Shown here piece by piece: positions 46,580 through 58,848 of a stretch of DNA of 64,000 nucleotides. The position numbers and the translations under genes are program-made. The number at the start of each line of letters is the position of its first letter. Positions within the stretch are counted from its first letter, which is position 1. Source of the DNA: Hygrophila difformis (lineage: Eukaryota > Streptophyta > Magnoliopsida > Lamiales > Acanthaceae); contig JAOANR010000014.1 in assembly GCA_030278955.1 (NCBI GenBank), positions 16,742,068 to 16,806,067 on the forward strand. The letters run 5' to 3'. The notes below the pieces were generated by a model. That model saw only the letters and a list, made by a program, of their open reading frames with translations, had not been told where the DNA came from and ran no database searches.

Positions 46580-46970
46580 ACCAGTCGCGAGACCATATCT
46601 CACGACTGAGTGGCAGTCTAGCGACTGGGGTCTCCAGACCATAATCTGGGACCCCTAGTCGCTAAGCAAAGGTCCAGTCATGAGACTATGTCTCACGACT
46701 GAGTCCAAGTCTAGCGACTGGGTCCCCAAAACCCCTTCTGTCCCAGTCGCAAGACAACACAACCCAGTCGCGAGACTATGTCTCATGACTGGGGTTGAGT
46801 CTAGCGACTGAGTCCCTAAACCCCTTCTCATTCTTTCACCCAGTCGTGAAACCACCCCAAGTCGCGAGACTTAGTCTCACGACTGGCTCTCAGTCTAGAG
46901 ACTCTCCTAATGTCGCTAGACCCCAGTCTTGAAACCCACTTTCGCGACATGGGCTAGGGTTTCACGACTG
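46580..46970. repeat. Internal palindromic array of Athila-type element
   Basis: Several CAGTCGCGAGAC/GTCTCACGACTG arm pairs are separated by short CT-rich spacers, the same motif family as the LTR arrays. The spacers differ, so this is not a simple copy of one LTR zone. Confidence 0.7.
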
Positions 46971-46980
46971 GGCCCATTGG

Positions 46981-46988
46981 TATTTAAA
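46981..46988 (+). promoter_or_regulatory. Internal TATA box before the downstream ORFs
   Basis: TATTTAAA is followed by a CT-rich leader with TTCTTCTTCTTCC and an ATG at 47150. The distance fits a transcription start near 47015. Confidence 0.45.
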
Positions 46989-47149
46989 CCCCCTTTCTTC
47001 TTCTTCCTCCTTACTTCTCCAACACTTAGCAACTTTTTCAAAATTCTCTCGACTCAAACCCTATTCTCCCGAACGAACACCACAGTGTTCTTTGCATTTT
47101 CCGACGATTTCCAGGTGTTACTCTGTCCGATTTTCAGGCGAAATCATCC

Positions 47150-50100
47150 ATGGCATCATCCTCATCTAAAGCCCAGCCCTGGTAAGGCCCCCATTCGCGA
47201 TGCACACACAACCTGTACCCCCCCTGTTTCACGATTTCAGGCGCAATGTCGAATAATGTATAAATAATTGCTATTTTGTTCTTTTCTACGTACTCTGAGT
47301 TCGATTCTAGGTGTTCCTTGTTGTGGGCAGTGTTGCATTTGAGGGTTGTATGCATTTGGGTGTTGGCCGAGAATGATTAGAGGAAGAGGATGTTGTCTCT
47401 GTATTGTGGTCGCATTTCGGTGTTGGGTTTTAATGGCATTTTGATTTTCGCCCTAGGATTGTTAGAGAAGTTAAGCTGCAGTTTAGGGGCCACACTCACC
47501 ATTGTTGAATTTTTGAAAGTTTTAGGTTTCTTGAGGTCTCTGTTTTCTCTCTTGTTGAATAGTGATATGTCCAGCTTATTAAAATTTTCATATCTTGTTG
47601 TAATCTGAGCCATATATAAGTGTCAATGAACACTTGGTTATTTTTGAATAGCTTGGTGTTGTTGATTATACTTGTTGATCTTTAATTGATAAGCATGATT
47701 GTTTTTGTTATGTTTGAGTAGATGAAGCATGCTAGGACTGTTGATCCTGTGTTTTTGAAATCTCAAGGCATGATCCTATGTTAGTGTTGCACTATGTTCA
47801 TGTTGCTTGCATGCCACTGTTCTCATTTTCACCACATTAAATGCAAAGCTATTGTGTCTGAGTATTTGTATGTTGGAGGACTGAGAAAGTATAAAGTGAT
47901 CTATTTTGGCAAATTGTTGGTGTGTATGTGGTAATATGTGCAAGCTGGTGTATGACTTTTTGAGGCATTTTGTGCACACCAGATCCCTGCCAAAACCTTT
48001 TTACAAAAAGACAAAAATAGTTGGTAGGGAATAAAGTTTGACTTGTGTTTTCGGTTCCCAATGGAACTAAGAGTGTGAGTAAGATAGCAGTATTTTTGCC
48101 ACTTGATAAATGCTATCACTTTTCAAAAATACAAAAATGGGACCACTCACACCCCACTTTCATTTAATAAAACCAAGTCAACTCTTTAAAAATTAAAAAC
48201 AGTGTTTGCAAATTTTTGTGAGTGTTTTAACTGTCCAAAGCAGTCCAAACGATCCGAAAACAGCAAATCCATTTCGCCACGTCTCCAATGCACATTCCAA
48301 ATTCGAGCATCCATTCCATTCACTCATTTCATTCCATTTTCAACAAGTGCATCGAATTTGTTTAATAAAATTGAGAAAATCAAACTTTTGGGCCCAATGG
48401 CCCATTAAAAAGATTTTTGGTCCAATGACATTTTATTTTTCCCTTTTTGGACTCAATAGTCCAAGTCAAAAATATGTTTGGGTCCAATGACCTAAGTTTT
48501 AATAAATCAGTGTTGTTTAAATTGGTAGTTTGTAAAGGTTGTTATGCCTTGTAATAAAATTCAAGAATAATCAAATAAATCACATTTCGAGCAAAGCTCA
48601 AAATGTGAGGAGTTGATTTTTACATTGAATGATTTTATGAAAAATTATAAAAATTTGATTGTATTTAATCTTCTCTATCTTTCTCAGGAACGACAAGGTT
48701 ATTAAATCAGGCATTCTAACGCAACGAAGGAAGCTTCCACGGACCGAATTGAGATCAAACAGATGAGGGAGGCTATCATGAAAGAATATTCAGTGCCTTT
48801 AGATCACACAACTGAAGCTGTACTAGATCTTCCACCAGACTGGAATGTGAATATACCTCCCGAGAATAGAACAGAGGCAGCCACCTCTATTGAACGTAAC
48901 TTCTTCCACTTTACAAAGATGTTCTGGAAAAGAATGATAGATCACGCCCCCGAAGATACTAAGACAACCCCAGCAGTCCACCATGAAAGGATTCAGCTTA
49001 AATTCAAAGAGCGCATGGCCATCTGGAGTAGGCATGTGGAACGGGGAACCAGGGACAAAGCCCTCGTAGATTTTGATATCATAATCCCAAATCCGCCGAT
49101 TGACCCTCAAGTGAGGATGGCCTTCACGGATAAACAGATTGACATAAGCAGAATTTTGAACTGAGGGGTAATCATGATGCATGAGGCATTTCCCTTCAAA
49201 TCGAATCCCTATTTATTTGAGAAGAAGGGACCTGAAGAGCAGAAGTGGGTCACAGAACAAGCACGCCTCCGGCACCATGAACTAAGCTACAATTTCATAA
49301 ACGCCTCAAGGATGCTGAACACTTCGAGCAAACCAGAAATACCTCACTACTGCAATCCACGACCAAGATGATTAAGGATGCAAGGCAAGAGTGGGAGGAT
49401 CTCACGTATGTTTGGGGGAAGGGAAACTCAAGTATTACAAAATCCTTCATAGACAAATGGGTGGAGCTGCCGGCGGAAGATGAGTTCGAATCAGTCTTCA
49501 CGCAAAGGAAATACGGGCAATTTGGAACGACCAAGGATGGGAAATTTCCTGAACATATTGCTGTGCTAAGGGAACAACTGATCGTGGACATCCACAAGGG
49601 GAGTTGGAAGCCTATCAAGAAGCATGAGAGACAGTTCCAGCTAATGTCAGAAGCTGAGGCTGGAACTTATCTCAATTTCAACTTTGCCCAAGACATGTCA
49701 TATCTGGAAGGGCTTCAGAAAGATCTGATGGGGGCAATGTTGGACAAGTACCGGACTTCCTATCTGGAACTGATCATGGAAACGGACAAGGAAGCCCTCC
49801 GGTACTGTAATGACAAAACAGTAAAGCAGAAAATCTTACATTACAACCATAATATCCGGAACAAGTTTTGCAAAAAGATTAAAGAAGACTGGGAAGCACA
49901 GTTGGTGCGGATCACTCTCCGGAGCTTTGTTGAAGACTTTTTGAAGCATGCAGAAAAGCAATTGGGTTATGAAGATGAACCCAATGTTGAAAAAGAAACC
50001 GGAGAGGACCTAGATGCTTTAATTGATGAATATATTTCTACACCCCCACCAGAAGAACCCCTAGTGCAGCAAGAATTTGTTCAAGTGCCCATGCCCTCTG

Positions 50101-51360
50101 CTCCCGAGCATCTCGTACAGCCTGTGCAGTCTGAAGTGCAAATACCTGCTGCTGCTAAACCTGGAACCCAGCCTGAGCCTCAAGTTCAACCCAGAAGAAG
50201 GCTGGTAAAACTGGCAGAAAAGGAGAAAGGTGGACGGGCACCGGAGCCAAAGGTTATAATCAGAGAGCCCGAGTGCACTGTCAAGAAAATTGCTGAACCT
50301 GCCAATCCTGCAGATAAAGGGAAAAGCAAAATGCCAGAGCCACCCGTGAAGGAAAAGGATCAAGTTGCATTTGATGCTGAACTGGCCAGAAAATTGCAAG
50401 AGGAAGAGGATGCTAAATCGGCTGCGCAAGAACAAACATTTGAGGAAGAAGCATAAAAGGACCGGGAGGCCGAGAAAGAAAGACGAAAGGCAGAGAGGAT
50501 GGCTGATGAAAGGGAGAGGTTAGAAGAAGAGAGAATTGAAAAAGAAAAAAAGGCCGCTGAGGATGAGAGAATTCTGAAAAATATTCAGCAAACGCGTGAT
50601 GAAGAAGCTGCCCGAAAACTTGAAGCTGAGCTGGAATTAAAGAAGGAAGCTGAAACAGTAGAGGAGCAAACACGTGAGAAAATCATTCAAGTGAAGATTG
50701 AAAAAGGGGAGGAAATGGAAAAACAGCGAGCTGAACTGCACAAGAAAAAATCTGCCAATACTGAAACAATGCAGGGCAGTGATGATGAAGAGCTGCAAAT
50801 CCCAGAGGCAATGCCATCATTCAAACCATCTGCTAGGGATGAGCCTCACCCGTGGGCACACTTGACTCCGGAGGAGAGATTGGAGGTGTTCAGAAGAATG
50901 GTTCTCTTGAGAAAGGATGATCCATTATGGCTGGAATACCTAACCGAAAGAGAAAAATATATGAAAAGCAAAGCAGAAGGTCAAGTCCAGCAGGCTGAAG
51001 CAGAAGGCTCACATGCAAGCATTGATCCAGTAGCAGCAGCTAATATTTTGGAGGATCAGCTAGATGATCAACCAATGGTCCCACTATTCAAGGAAAACAT
51101 CCGGGAAATTGTAAATGAAGCCGCAAATGCACAATTAAGGGAGGCGAGGAGGTATCAACTAGTGTTGATCCTTATTTTCCTGTACTTAATTTCCCAATTC
51201 CTGTAATAACTGAATACAATCCATTGAATGATGTAATAAAACAGGTAGAGGCGGAATCAAGTCAGCAGGAGCCTGGGGCAGAACCTATTAGTGAGCCCGC
51301 ACAAGAGGAGGATGAGGCGACCGATTGGCACACCAGTGAGGATCAGGAGTCAATTGATTC
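47150..51360 (+). pseudogene. Large post-pol ORF of Athila-type element (unknown function), with intron, broken
   Basis: Exon 1 is probably 47150-47181 (starts MASSSS), then a GTAAGG donor. An AG acceptor at 48709-48710 restores the frame into the long ORF from 48763; a stronger-looking acceptor at 48686-48687 does not. The coding region carries an in-frame TGA (49162-49164), a frameshift near 49360, an in-frame TAA (50454-50456) and another frameshift near 51150. The N-terminal half has no domain I recognise. The middle is Pro/Glu/Lys-rich, then a long highly charged coiled coil (about 50460-50760). No signal peptide or convincing membrane span supports the label env. It is cut by the chromovirus insertion at 51360 and would end at 57421. 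Confidence 0.55.
47182..48710 (+). other. Probable intron of the post-pol ORF
   Basis: GTAAGG at the start, a pyrimidine-rich stretch (CTTCTCTATCTTTCTCAG) near the end, T-rich content and no open frames between. The inference rests on frame restoration and composition only. Confidence 0.45.
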
Positions 51361-52499
51361 TGTAACACCCGAGAAAAACAAATTCAAATTCTTTTGAACT
51401 ACGTCATGACTTGATCCCTTCACAGGGTACGTAGGCAGCTTGGAACTAATTTCTAAGTTCAGTCAGAAAATAAATCACAAAATGAATCACAAAATAAATC
51501 ACAAAATAAATCACAAGATCAATCGCAAGGACGATAGGAAGAGTTGGAACAAATTTAAACTAGACTAATTAGGGCACGAGAATGTTACGAGCGATAAGCC
51601 GAACTCGTAACAAGTTTAAGGTAAAGATTCCGAACCGGAGACGACCCGGGGAGTCGAGCCAACACGTAGAGGATAAAAACTGATAGAGGAAAGGAAGAAA
51701 AGATCCGACGGACCACGCGGACCGCCGAACCGGCCGGTCCGGCCGGCCCGCGCCCGTCGCGCGCCGCCGCGCGGAAGGCGGAGTCGCGACTCCAGGCCTG
51801 GTCACGCGTGCTCCGCGCGGGCAAAGCCTTAGGTGCGCGTCACCAGCGCGCCAGAGGTGCAACGGTGTAAACTTTCCTTCCATGGCGATTTTCTTGCCAA
51901 AATTAACACCCCCTTCGATGGTAATCGGATCTCAGCCTTGGGGAAGGCTTAAGAATACCCTAGGGGCGCCCCAAACCCTAAATTTTTAGAAACCACTTCC
52001 TACACTCCCTCAATTTCCTCTCCAAGTTCAAAACTCCTTCGACACCACTTTCCGGCGAGTATTCCGACGACGACGGGACGACCGGGACAAGCCCCTGACC
52101 TCTAGACCCTTGGTAAGCTATGGTATAATATTTTAGTTTGTCCATACAACTTAGAAACTCGAAATCTAACCCCTTTTCCTTGCCACGATTTCACGTCGGA
52201 AAACAAACAAAAAGCGATTGGAGAAGTTGGCCGTTCGTCGCGACCCTAGGATGTCCGGAAACCCTTTCTAGCGACCCCAATCTCTAACTAAGTAAGTTAA
52301 GACCTTACTCACAAATTTTCGTGGTTTATTGTTGTTTAAAACTCGAGATCTAGACCCGTAACAAAAATCGATTTTCAAAAACCCTATTTTCGTCCAATTT
52401 CAAAAACTCGCCTAAAACTCGACCTTCAGGAATTCAAACCGAAAACTTTTCAACATAGATTTTGTTCGTAAGACTTTAATCTACCTTGTGTCCAAATTT
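51361..52499 (+). repeat. Truncated 5' LTR of the chromovirus derivative
   Basis: 1,139 bases closely matching 54655-55793, including a GC-rich block (CGCGCGCCGCCGCGCGG type) near 51720-51780 and tandem AATAAATCACAAAAT. The match ends at CCAAATTT; in the other LTR the text goes on for another 1.6 kb. Confidence 0.85.
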
Positions 52500-54110
52500 T
52501 CACCCTACCGTCTCGCGCGATAAAGCAAATGGTCTCGTAGACGTGATCCAGGACGATATGGCTCCGGGTAATCGGCCGGACGCGCCCTAACCATATCTGA
52601 GTAAGCTCTCGCCAAGGGGAGTCCATCGTCGTCAAACGCAGCTCATGATCGTGCTCGAGCTGAGGAGACACCACAGTGCATAAGGTATCCTACGCAGGAG
52701 CAAGAACACGTCCCTCAGGCTGTGGGCGAAATGCGCCATCGTCAGGCAAGCCAAAGTAGACATTGATCGCCCGAGCACTGAAGTCGAGATAGCGACCGCG
52801 AACCCATACCCGAGATAGGTCGTCACCCTCCCCAAGACCGCCAATGTTGACGATAACCTCCATAGCCAAATAACCGGAGGCAACGCCCTCGGGATGACGT
52901 GCAAGTCCGGTCCACTGCAAATACTCCAAGACTGCACTGACCCTGTCATCACCCAGATGATCAGGATATATGCCTCTCTCGGGGACATAAGCCCTGTTTC
53001 GACGAAGCTCGTCGAAATAGATGTCCTGGGCAGCCCTCGTCCTAAACCGAAACCTGTCGTGCCGGTGAGGACGCACCTCGTCAGGGAGACCCCTGAGTCT
53101 CGGGCCCCGCTGCTCCTCATCCTCCTCTGACTCGCTCTCATCGAAGTCAGGCATCGCCGGAACGGCATTGCTGGGGCCAGCCTCATCAGCAACTCGTCTC
53201 CTAGTCCTCGGAGGACACATGAGAGACGCTAAAACAACCCACAAGAAAAGCAACATCCTGCAAAACATCAAATACCAACTATAAGACTAAATTCCACACA
53301 AAACTCAAGCAGAAATGTGTAAGGGACATCAATATACACTTCCAACGTGAATATACCATAAGAACATCAAATCCTATCGTTTGCTAAGACCAACCAGGAG
53401 GTAATCTAGACAAAGGATATGCTCAAACTAATTCCCAAAACCTTTGTGGCATTTCGTCAAACACGTTATGTGCGCAATAAACCAAAACCTAAGTTACTAA
53501 CAAACACACGGAAGTTGCCCACAAAATGAAACAATCACTCAAATAACAACACATCGTTTCCTTACAGCACCAAACAACAAAGAAATGAGCTAATAATCAC
53601 ACCCTCGTAACAACCAAACATCAAAAACTTCATAGTCTTCCTAAAGATTTAAATCCAACAAGAATTTGCCAAAAGCATAAACACATTGTGGCGTAAATAC
53701 AAACAAGGCAACAAGAGTAACATCAATTACCACATATACTTGCTAATTTGCACAAATTAAGCCTAAAAACAACATACCCCCAATTTTTGTACATAAACCC
53801 TAATTCCTAAATCTCCTCACAAATCAAGTCATCCCAAGCATAAAAATTGAAATTAGTAAGTGGGTTTAGTAGATTCATACCTTGGTAAGTGGAATTGAAG
53901 CCGAAATCAAGCGAAAGGGAAGGTAAGTTGCCGGATTTAGAGAGAAATGGGGGTGTGGTCTCGAATGGGAAATGGGGGAAGTGGCTCGCGCGGAGCGCGA
54001 GCCCTATTTTCTCGAACTGGAGCAGCCGCGCGCTCGCCGCGCGCTGGAGCCCCATACCGCGCGGGTCACGGAGGGAGTTTTATTTTCCCGATTTTGCTTA
54101 ATCTCTTTTG
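52500..54110 (-). pseudogene. Antisense gene-like segment with plant-transposon-protein domain
   Basis: The minus-strand frame 52690-53271 (another frame, 52632-53192, is a shadow) has an acidic start (DFDESESEEDEEQ). It continues to WVRGRYLDFSARAINVYFGL, the signature of the putative plant transposon protein domain found in Athila-type and related elements. A CAG acceptor-like site lies upstream near 53260, so an intron may follow toward 54000, where the DNA turns GC-rich. It lies opposite to the element that holds it, so it was acquired. The source is unknown. Confidence 0.5.
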
Positions 54111-54119
54111 CTATACACC

Positions 54120-54621
54120 ACTCACTTAACCCGAGCATACATTGACAGTGAGATACGCCGACATGGGGCATCACCCGACATTATTCCTGACAAGGACAGC
54201 AGAATTGCCTCGCATTTTCTTTTTGCAAGGCTACATAAAACCCTCGGGATGAAAATACATAGGAACCATAAGAAATCCTGTAAGGAGTGGGAAATTCGCT
54301 TGTTGACTAGCGTTACCACCACAAATTGCTCGTGATCACGATGTATATCACGTCTCCCAAATGAGGAAGTATGTGCACGATCCGACCCATGTACTCCAAC
54401 CGGAAGAAATTAAATTTGAGGATGACTTGAGTTACGAGGAAGTTCCGGTGCGAGTACTCGACACGAAGGAAAGAGTAACGAGGAATAAAACCGTGAGAAT
54501 GGTCAAGGTCCTTTGGTCCAACCACGAGACGGGGACGGCAACATGGGAACTGAAAGCTGACATGACACAACGTTATCCTACCCTCTTCCAAGATGAACCG
54601 GACACAGTTATGGGGACATAA
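54120..54621 (+). pseudogene. Chromovirus integrase fragment and chromodomain
   Basis: Around 54150-54240 the frame reads RRHGASPDIIPDKDSRIASH, the region around the second Asp of the integrase core, to LGMKI. After a deletion, another frame gives VYHVSQMRKYVHDP and a chromodomain (VRMVKVLWSNHETGTATWEL) ending at the 54619-54621 stop. The chromodomain identifies a chromovirus, probably of the Tekay/Del group. Confidence 0.8.
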
Positions 54622-54631
54622 CTGTATTCTT

Positions 54632-54654
54632 AAGGGGGGGGGGGGGGGGGAGGA
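54632..54654 (+). other. Polypurine tract of the chromovirus derivative
   Basis: A run of 18 or so G followed by AGGA lies directly before the LTR start TGTAACACCC. The G run is unusually long. Confidence 0.8.
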
Positions 54655-57397
54655 TGTAACACCCGAGAAAAACAAATTCAAATTGTTTTGAACTACGTCA
54701 TGACTTGATCCCTTCACAGGGTACGTAGGCAGCTTGGAACTAATTTCTAAGTTTAGTCACAAAATAAATCACAAAATGAATCACAAAATAAATCACAAAA
54801 TAACTCACAAGATTAATCGCAAGGACGATAGGAGGAGTTGGAACTAATTTAAACTAGACTAATTAGGGCACGGGAATGTTACAAGCGATAAGCCGAACTT
54901 GTAACAAGTTTAAGGTAAAGATTCAGAACCGGAGACGACCCGGGGAGTCGAGCCAACACGTAGAGGATAGAAAACCGATAGAGGAAAGGAAGAAAAGACC
55001 CGACGGACCACGCGGACCGCCGAACCGGCCGGCCCGCGCCCGCCGCGCGCCGCCGCGCGGCCACCGCGCGGAACGCGGAGATGCGACTCCAGGCCTGGTC
55101 ACGCGTGCTCCGCGCGGGCAAAGCCTTAGGTGCGCGTCACCAGCGCGCCAGAGGTGCAGAAGGTGTAAACTTTCCTTCCATGGCGATTTTCTTGCCAAAA
55201 TTAACACCCCCTTCGATGGTAATCGGATCTTAGCCTTGGGGAAGGCTTAAGAATACCCTAGGGGCGCCCCAAACCCTAAATTTTCAGAAACCACTTCCTA
55301 CACTCCCTCAATTTCCTCTCCAAGTTCAAAACTCCTTCGACACCACTTTCCGGCGAGTATTCCGGCGACGACGGGACGACCGGGACAAGCCCCTGACCTC
55401 TAGACCCTTGGTAAGCTATGGTATAATGTTATAGTTTGTCCATACAACTTAGAAACTCGAAATCTAACATCTTTTCCTTGCCACGATTTCACGTCGGAAA
55501 ACGAACAAAAAGCGATCGGAGAAGTTGGCCGTTCGTCGCGACCCTAGGACGTCCGGAAACCCTTTCCAGCGACCCCAATCTCTAACTAAGTAAGTTAAGA
55601 CCTTACTCACAAATTTTTGTGGTTTATTATTGTTTAAAACTCGAGATCTAGACCTGTAACAAAAATCGATTTTCAAAAACCCTATTTTCGTCCAATTTCA
55701 AAAACTCGCCTAAAACTCGTCCTTCGAGAATTCAAACCGAAAACTTTTCAACATAGATTTTGTTCCTAAGACTTTATTCTACCTTGTGTCCAAATTTCAG
55801 CCATTGACATTAAGATTTGCTATTTCAAATCGCGCCGTAAACTTTCTGTGACAAACCGAACATTTAAAACTGTTGATAGATTGTATTGTTCAACTTGATG
55901 CATGTTTTTCACCCGTTTTTAGATTGATTCAACTTTGAATTTCTAAACAAAAGTTGTAGATAATTGTGTCTAGATTATCCATATAAAATTTCATGAATTT
56001 TGGAGTTCATTTGATATGTCAAAATTGGTCAAATTTCAGAACTGTTTTAAAACCCCTTTGGAGTCCGTGCGTATACAGCGTGTTGTGGTCGATTTTTGAG
56101 CATCTAAAATTCATTATTTCCAAATTCTTAAAACATGAAAGTTGTTTCTTAATGTGTTGTGTATCTCCTGTAAACATTTCGGATCGATTGGCTTTGAAAT
56201 GAATTTTTAATCGGCGTCGCAAGAACCTGTGACGAAATTAGTTTTTTGAGACAGAAATTACCTTTTGTAAAGAACTCAAATTTTGACTCACTTCGAACCT
56301 TATTTCCAAAAACTTAAAACATGAAAGTTGTTCGTGAGTGTGTTTTCGATCTACTGTGCAGATTTCAGAATTTTTGGTGTAAAGATGAATTTTTAATTAA
56401 GAAAGGCGTAAACTGCGTCAAATCGGATTTTTCGAACTTGAGAAAACTCGAACTACGAAATGCGATATCGAATATTTTGGTAACTTTGAAATACGAACTT
56501 TCGAAAAATCCCATTCACTAGGCTGAGCCGATCTTCATGCTAATCATTATCTTTGAGACTGCCTCGTTAGTGATCTCGCGCGCTGTGTTTTGGATCGCCT
56601 CGTTAGTGGTCCTACTATCTTTTGAAACTGCCTCGTTAGTGGTCTCCCATTGTTGTGCACTGCCTCGTTCGTGGTCCTATGTTGAGATTGCCTCGTTAGT
56701 GATCTCCCGGTATGGTGTCCTCTTCTTAGTTTGCGGGATAAAATATAAAAGACTTGTGTGAGTGTTTAATTATGCTTAAATCTTATTTACCATGTTTTTA
56801 AATTATGCAATTAAATTACGTTCTTAAATTATGCTTTTAATCTACGCTTTTAAATTAAGTTCTTTAATTATGTATTCTCGCCTTAAATAAATTAAATCAT
56901 GTTTATCCGCTGCGAATAAAATATGGATTTTTAAATTAATGCATGAAAAGTGAAATCTTTAGTTTAAACACATGTAACCCCTTAAATTGTTAGTTAGGGA
57001 TTAACTTACTCGGTATATTTTTATACTGATAAACCGTTGTCATTTTTCTTTAACAGAGTATGTCGAGTGACGCATGCATATGCACTTGGGGGAAATCATT
57101 TATGGACATTTTAAATTTCTGCATCGTACTGTTTTACCGGGTCTGTTAAACCCGAGGATTTGGCCATGTTGGCTGTGATTACTTTCCGCTGCATTTACTC
57201 TATTTTCGCGCATGATGATTATTACTATCGTATTTTGAATTAAGTATTATAAATTCCCGGACTAAATCTTGAAATGTTTTAAATCTTTTACGTACCCATA
57301 AGCCTTGCATTTCCTTAGTGAGCTCGGGAAGCCGTGTCTTGCTAGGGAGATGTGGCGGTGACATCCCGGCCTGGGTTATCAAATCCGGGGTGTTACA
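54655..57397 (+). repeat. 3' LTR of the chromovirus derivative (2,743 bp)
   Basis: Begins TGTAACACCCGAG and ends GGTGTTACA. At 56550-56720 it contains a tandem motif TGCCTCGTTAGTGRTCTC repeated about five times with 30-40 base spacing. No protein is encoded. Confidence 0.85.
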
Positions 57398-57429
57398 GAT
57401 TCTGGTCTGAGAACACTGTAAGAAACCGG

Positions 57430-58848
57430 ATGGGGATCAAAAAGCAATTTGACAAGAAGGCCTTGAACAATGCAGACTTAGAGATAAAATTCAACGGGCG
57501 GATGGAAGGGGCTGAAAGATATGCAAGAATGTCAAAAATGATTGTGCCTGACAAAGGATTCAGCCCAGATACCTTGCTCCACCACACGATCGAAACATTC
57601 TATCGAAATCAAGAATGGGAGAACTTCATGTTGCACAACGAAGAAGATGGCTTCATTGAGCTAACTCGAGAATTCTTTTGCAACATTGAAGCCAGCAACA
57701 AGAAGACCTGGGTCGGGGGTCATGTCATAGATATATCGCCTGAGTGGTTGAACCAATTCTTCGGGACCCCGGATATCCAAGACGAATTCCCCGTTGGAGA
57801 AATTTTGATGAAAAGAGCTAAAACAAAGCAAGCTGCATTGTATTCGGCCTTGGCGAATAGCATGACAAGGGTGCCCACTCCGGACCACAGCTTTGATGTA
57901 AACTGGTTGCAATTGCACTTCATGCCGACCTATGAATTCTACCTGTCCAAAATCCGGCCAAGTTCGCACCCCCACACTACATCTGGAAGCATCCTCATGG
58001 GCCTCGCGAAGCTGTGGCACGGATTGAAATTAAATATAGGAAGCCATGTGTTTGAAGTTCTGACGACCCGAATAGAAGACAAGCAAGTCTTGTGCTATCC
58101 AAATTTGATCCGAAGAATCTGTGTAAATCAGGGCGTCGATCTAAGTGCCTTTGCAATCGACAAACCAGTAAAGGTGAACCCCCCCCCCCCAATCCGAGTT
58201 CTAAATATTCCTCTGCGTGGCAAGATTGGATATTCTCTGCCTCAACTTTCCGGCGACTCCGAGGCTCAATCTTCATTTATATCCGGTGATCAAGCACCCT
58301 CTACAAGGAAGAGAGCTCCAAGGCCATCTAGGGCAACGAAGGGAACAAAGAAAGCCCATACTGATGCGGGACCTTTGACTACAATGCAAAAAGAGCCTCA
58401 GGCGTAACAAATGGAGATTCCCATTCCACCTCAAGCTCAACCTCCTCAGATGCCTCCTCCGAGCCAGAATATCTCGCAACATCCTGCCAACTCACATGTA
58501 ATTGAAATTGTGAGTATAATGAGCAAGACCATGACTGAAAGCGTCAAGCAGTTGGCAGATGTTATAATTCTTGGTAGTGAAGATGACATGAGAGCTAGAG
58601 AAGAGAGAGAGAGAGAGAAGAGAAAAGCATAAGAAAAGGCAGAAGAGAGGAGAAGGGAAGACGAGTTCAGACGGCTCTTGCTGGAAAGAGAAGAGAGGCA
58701 GCATCGAGAGAGGATGGAAAGCGAAGAGCGACAACGCAAAATGATAGAAATGGTGATGCAAGCACTCATCCAACAGCTCCCGAAACCGCCGCCTCCTCCA
58801 AAAGACGATGCTGGTCCTTCAACTCAACCACAGAATCCGAAAGAATGA
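57430..58848 (+). pseudogene. Second post-pol ORF of Athila-type element: plant-transposon-protein domain plus coiled coil
   Basis: One frame of 472 codons runs from ATG 57430 to TGA 58846-58848, broken only by in-frame TAA at 58405-58407 and 58630-58632. The core has EFFCNIEASN, WVGGHVIDISPEWLNQFFGT and LYSALANSMTRVPTPDHSFD, matching the putative plant transposon protein domain known from Athila-type elements. A basic Pro/Ser-rich linker and a strongly charged Glu/Arg coiled coil follow. Function unknown; possibly structural or nuclear. Both stops could be single C-to-T changes of CAA codons. Confidence 0.7.

Larger units (their letters stand above)
46190..47149 (+). promoter_or_regulatory. 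Internal U3-like cassette between pol and the downstream ORFs
   Basis: At 46195 the sequence TAAATGTGAGGATGTTGATA repeats, base for base, the PPT and first LTR bases found before the 3' LTR (60487-60506). About 370 bases later comes an array of the same nested palindromes as in the LTR (46580-46970). Then come a GGGCTAGGGTTTCACGAC string, like the LTR's GGGCCTAGGGTTTCACTTC, and a TATTTAAA box (46981-46988). The order equals that of the LTR U3. It probably serves, or served, as a second promoter for the following ORFs. Confidence 0.55.
51361..57397 (+). mobile_element. Chromovirus-type Ty3 derivative nested in the Athila-type element
   Basis: It starts TGTAACACCC and ends GGTGTTACA, with GATTC flanking both sides (51356-51360, 57398-57402). 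The 3' LTR is 54655-57397 (2,743 bp). The left LTR matches it only over 51361-52499 and then changes into an unrelated antisense segment. Of the element's own protein region only integrase and chromodomain remnants (54150-54621) survive. It is therefore a heavily deleted copy with foreign sequence in place of the rest of its 5' LTR, gag and most of pol. Confidence 0.88.

Noticed and set aside
48763..51206. Calling the post-pol ORF an envelope gene
   Set aside because: The position is that of the env-like gene of some Athila elements. The visible sequence is charged and coiled-coil-rich, with no signal peptide or clear membrane span, so the label is not supported.
51569..51883. Minus-strand GC-rich ORF, with a near copy at 54923-55207
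   Set aside because: Both lie in the GC-rich part of the two chromovirus LTRs. The frames differ in length and carry no domain.
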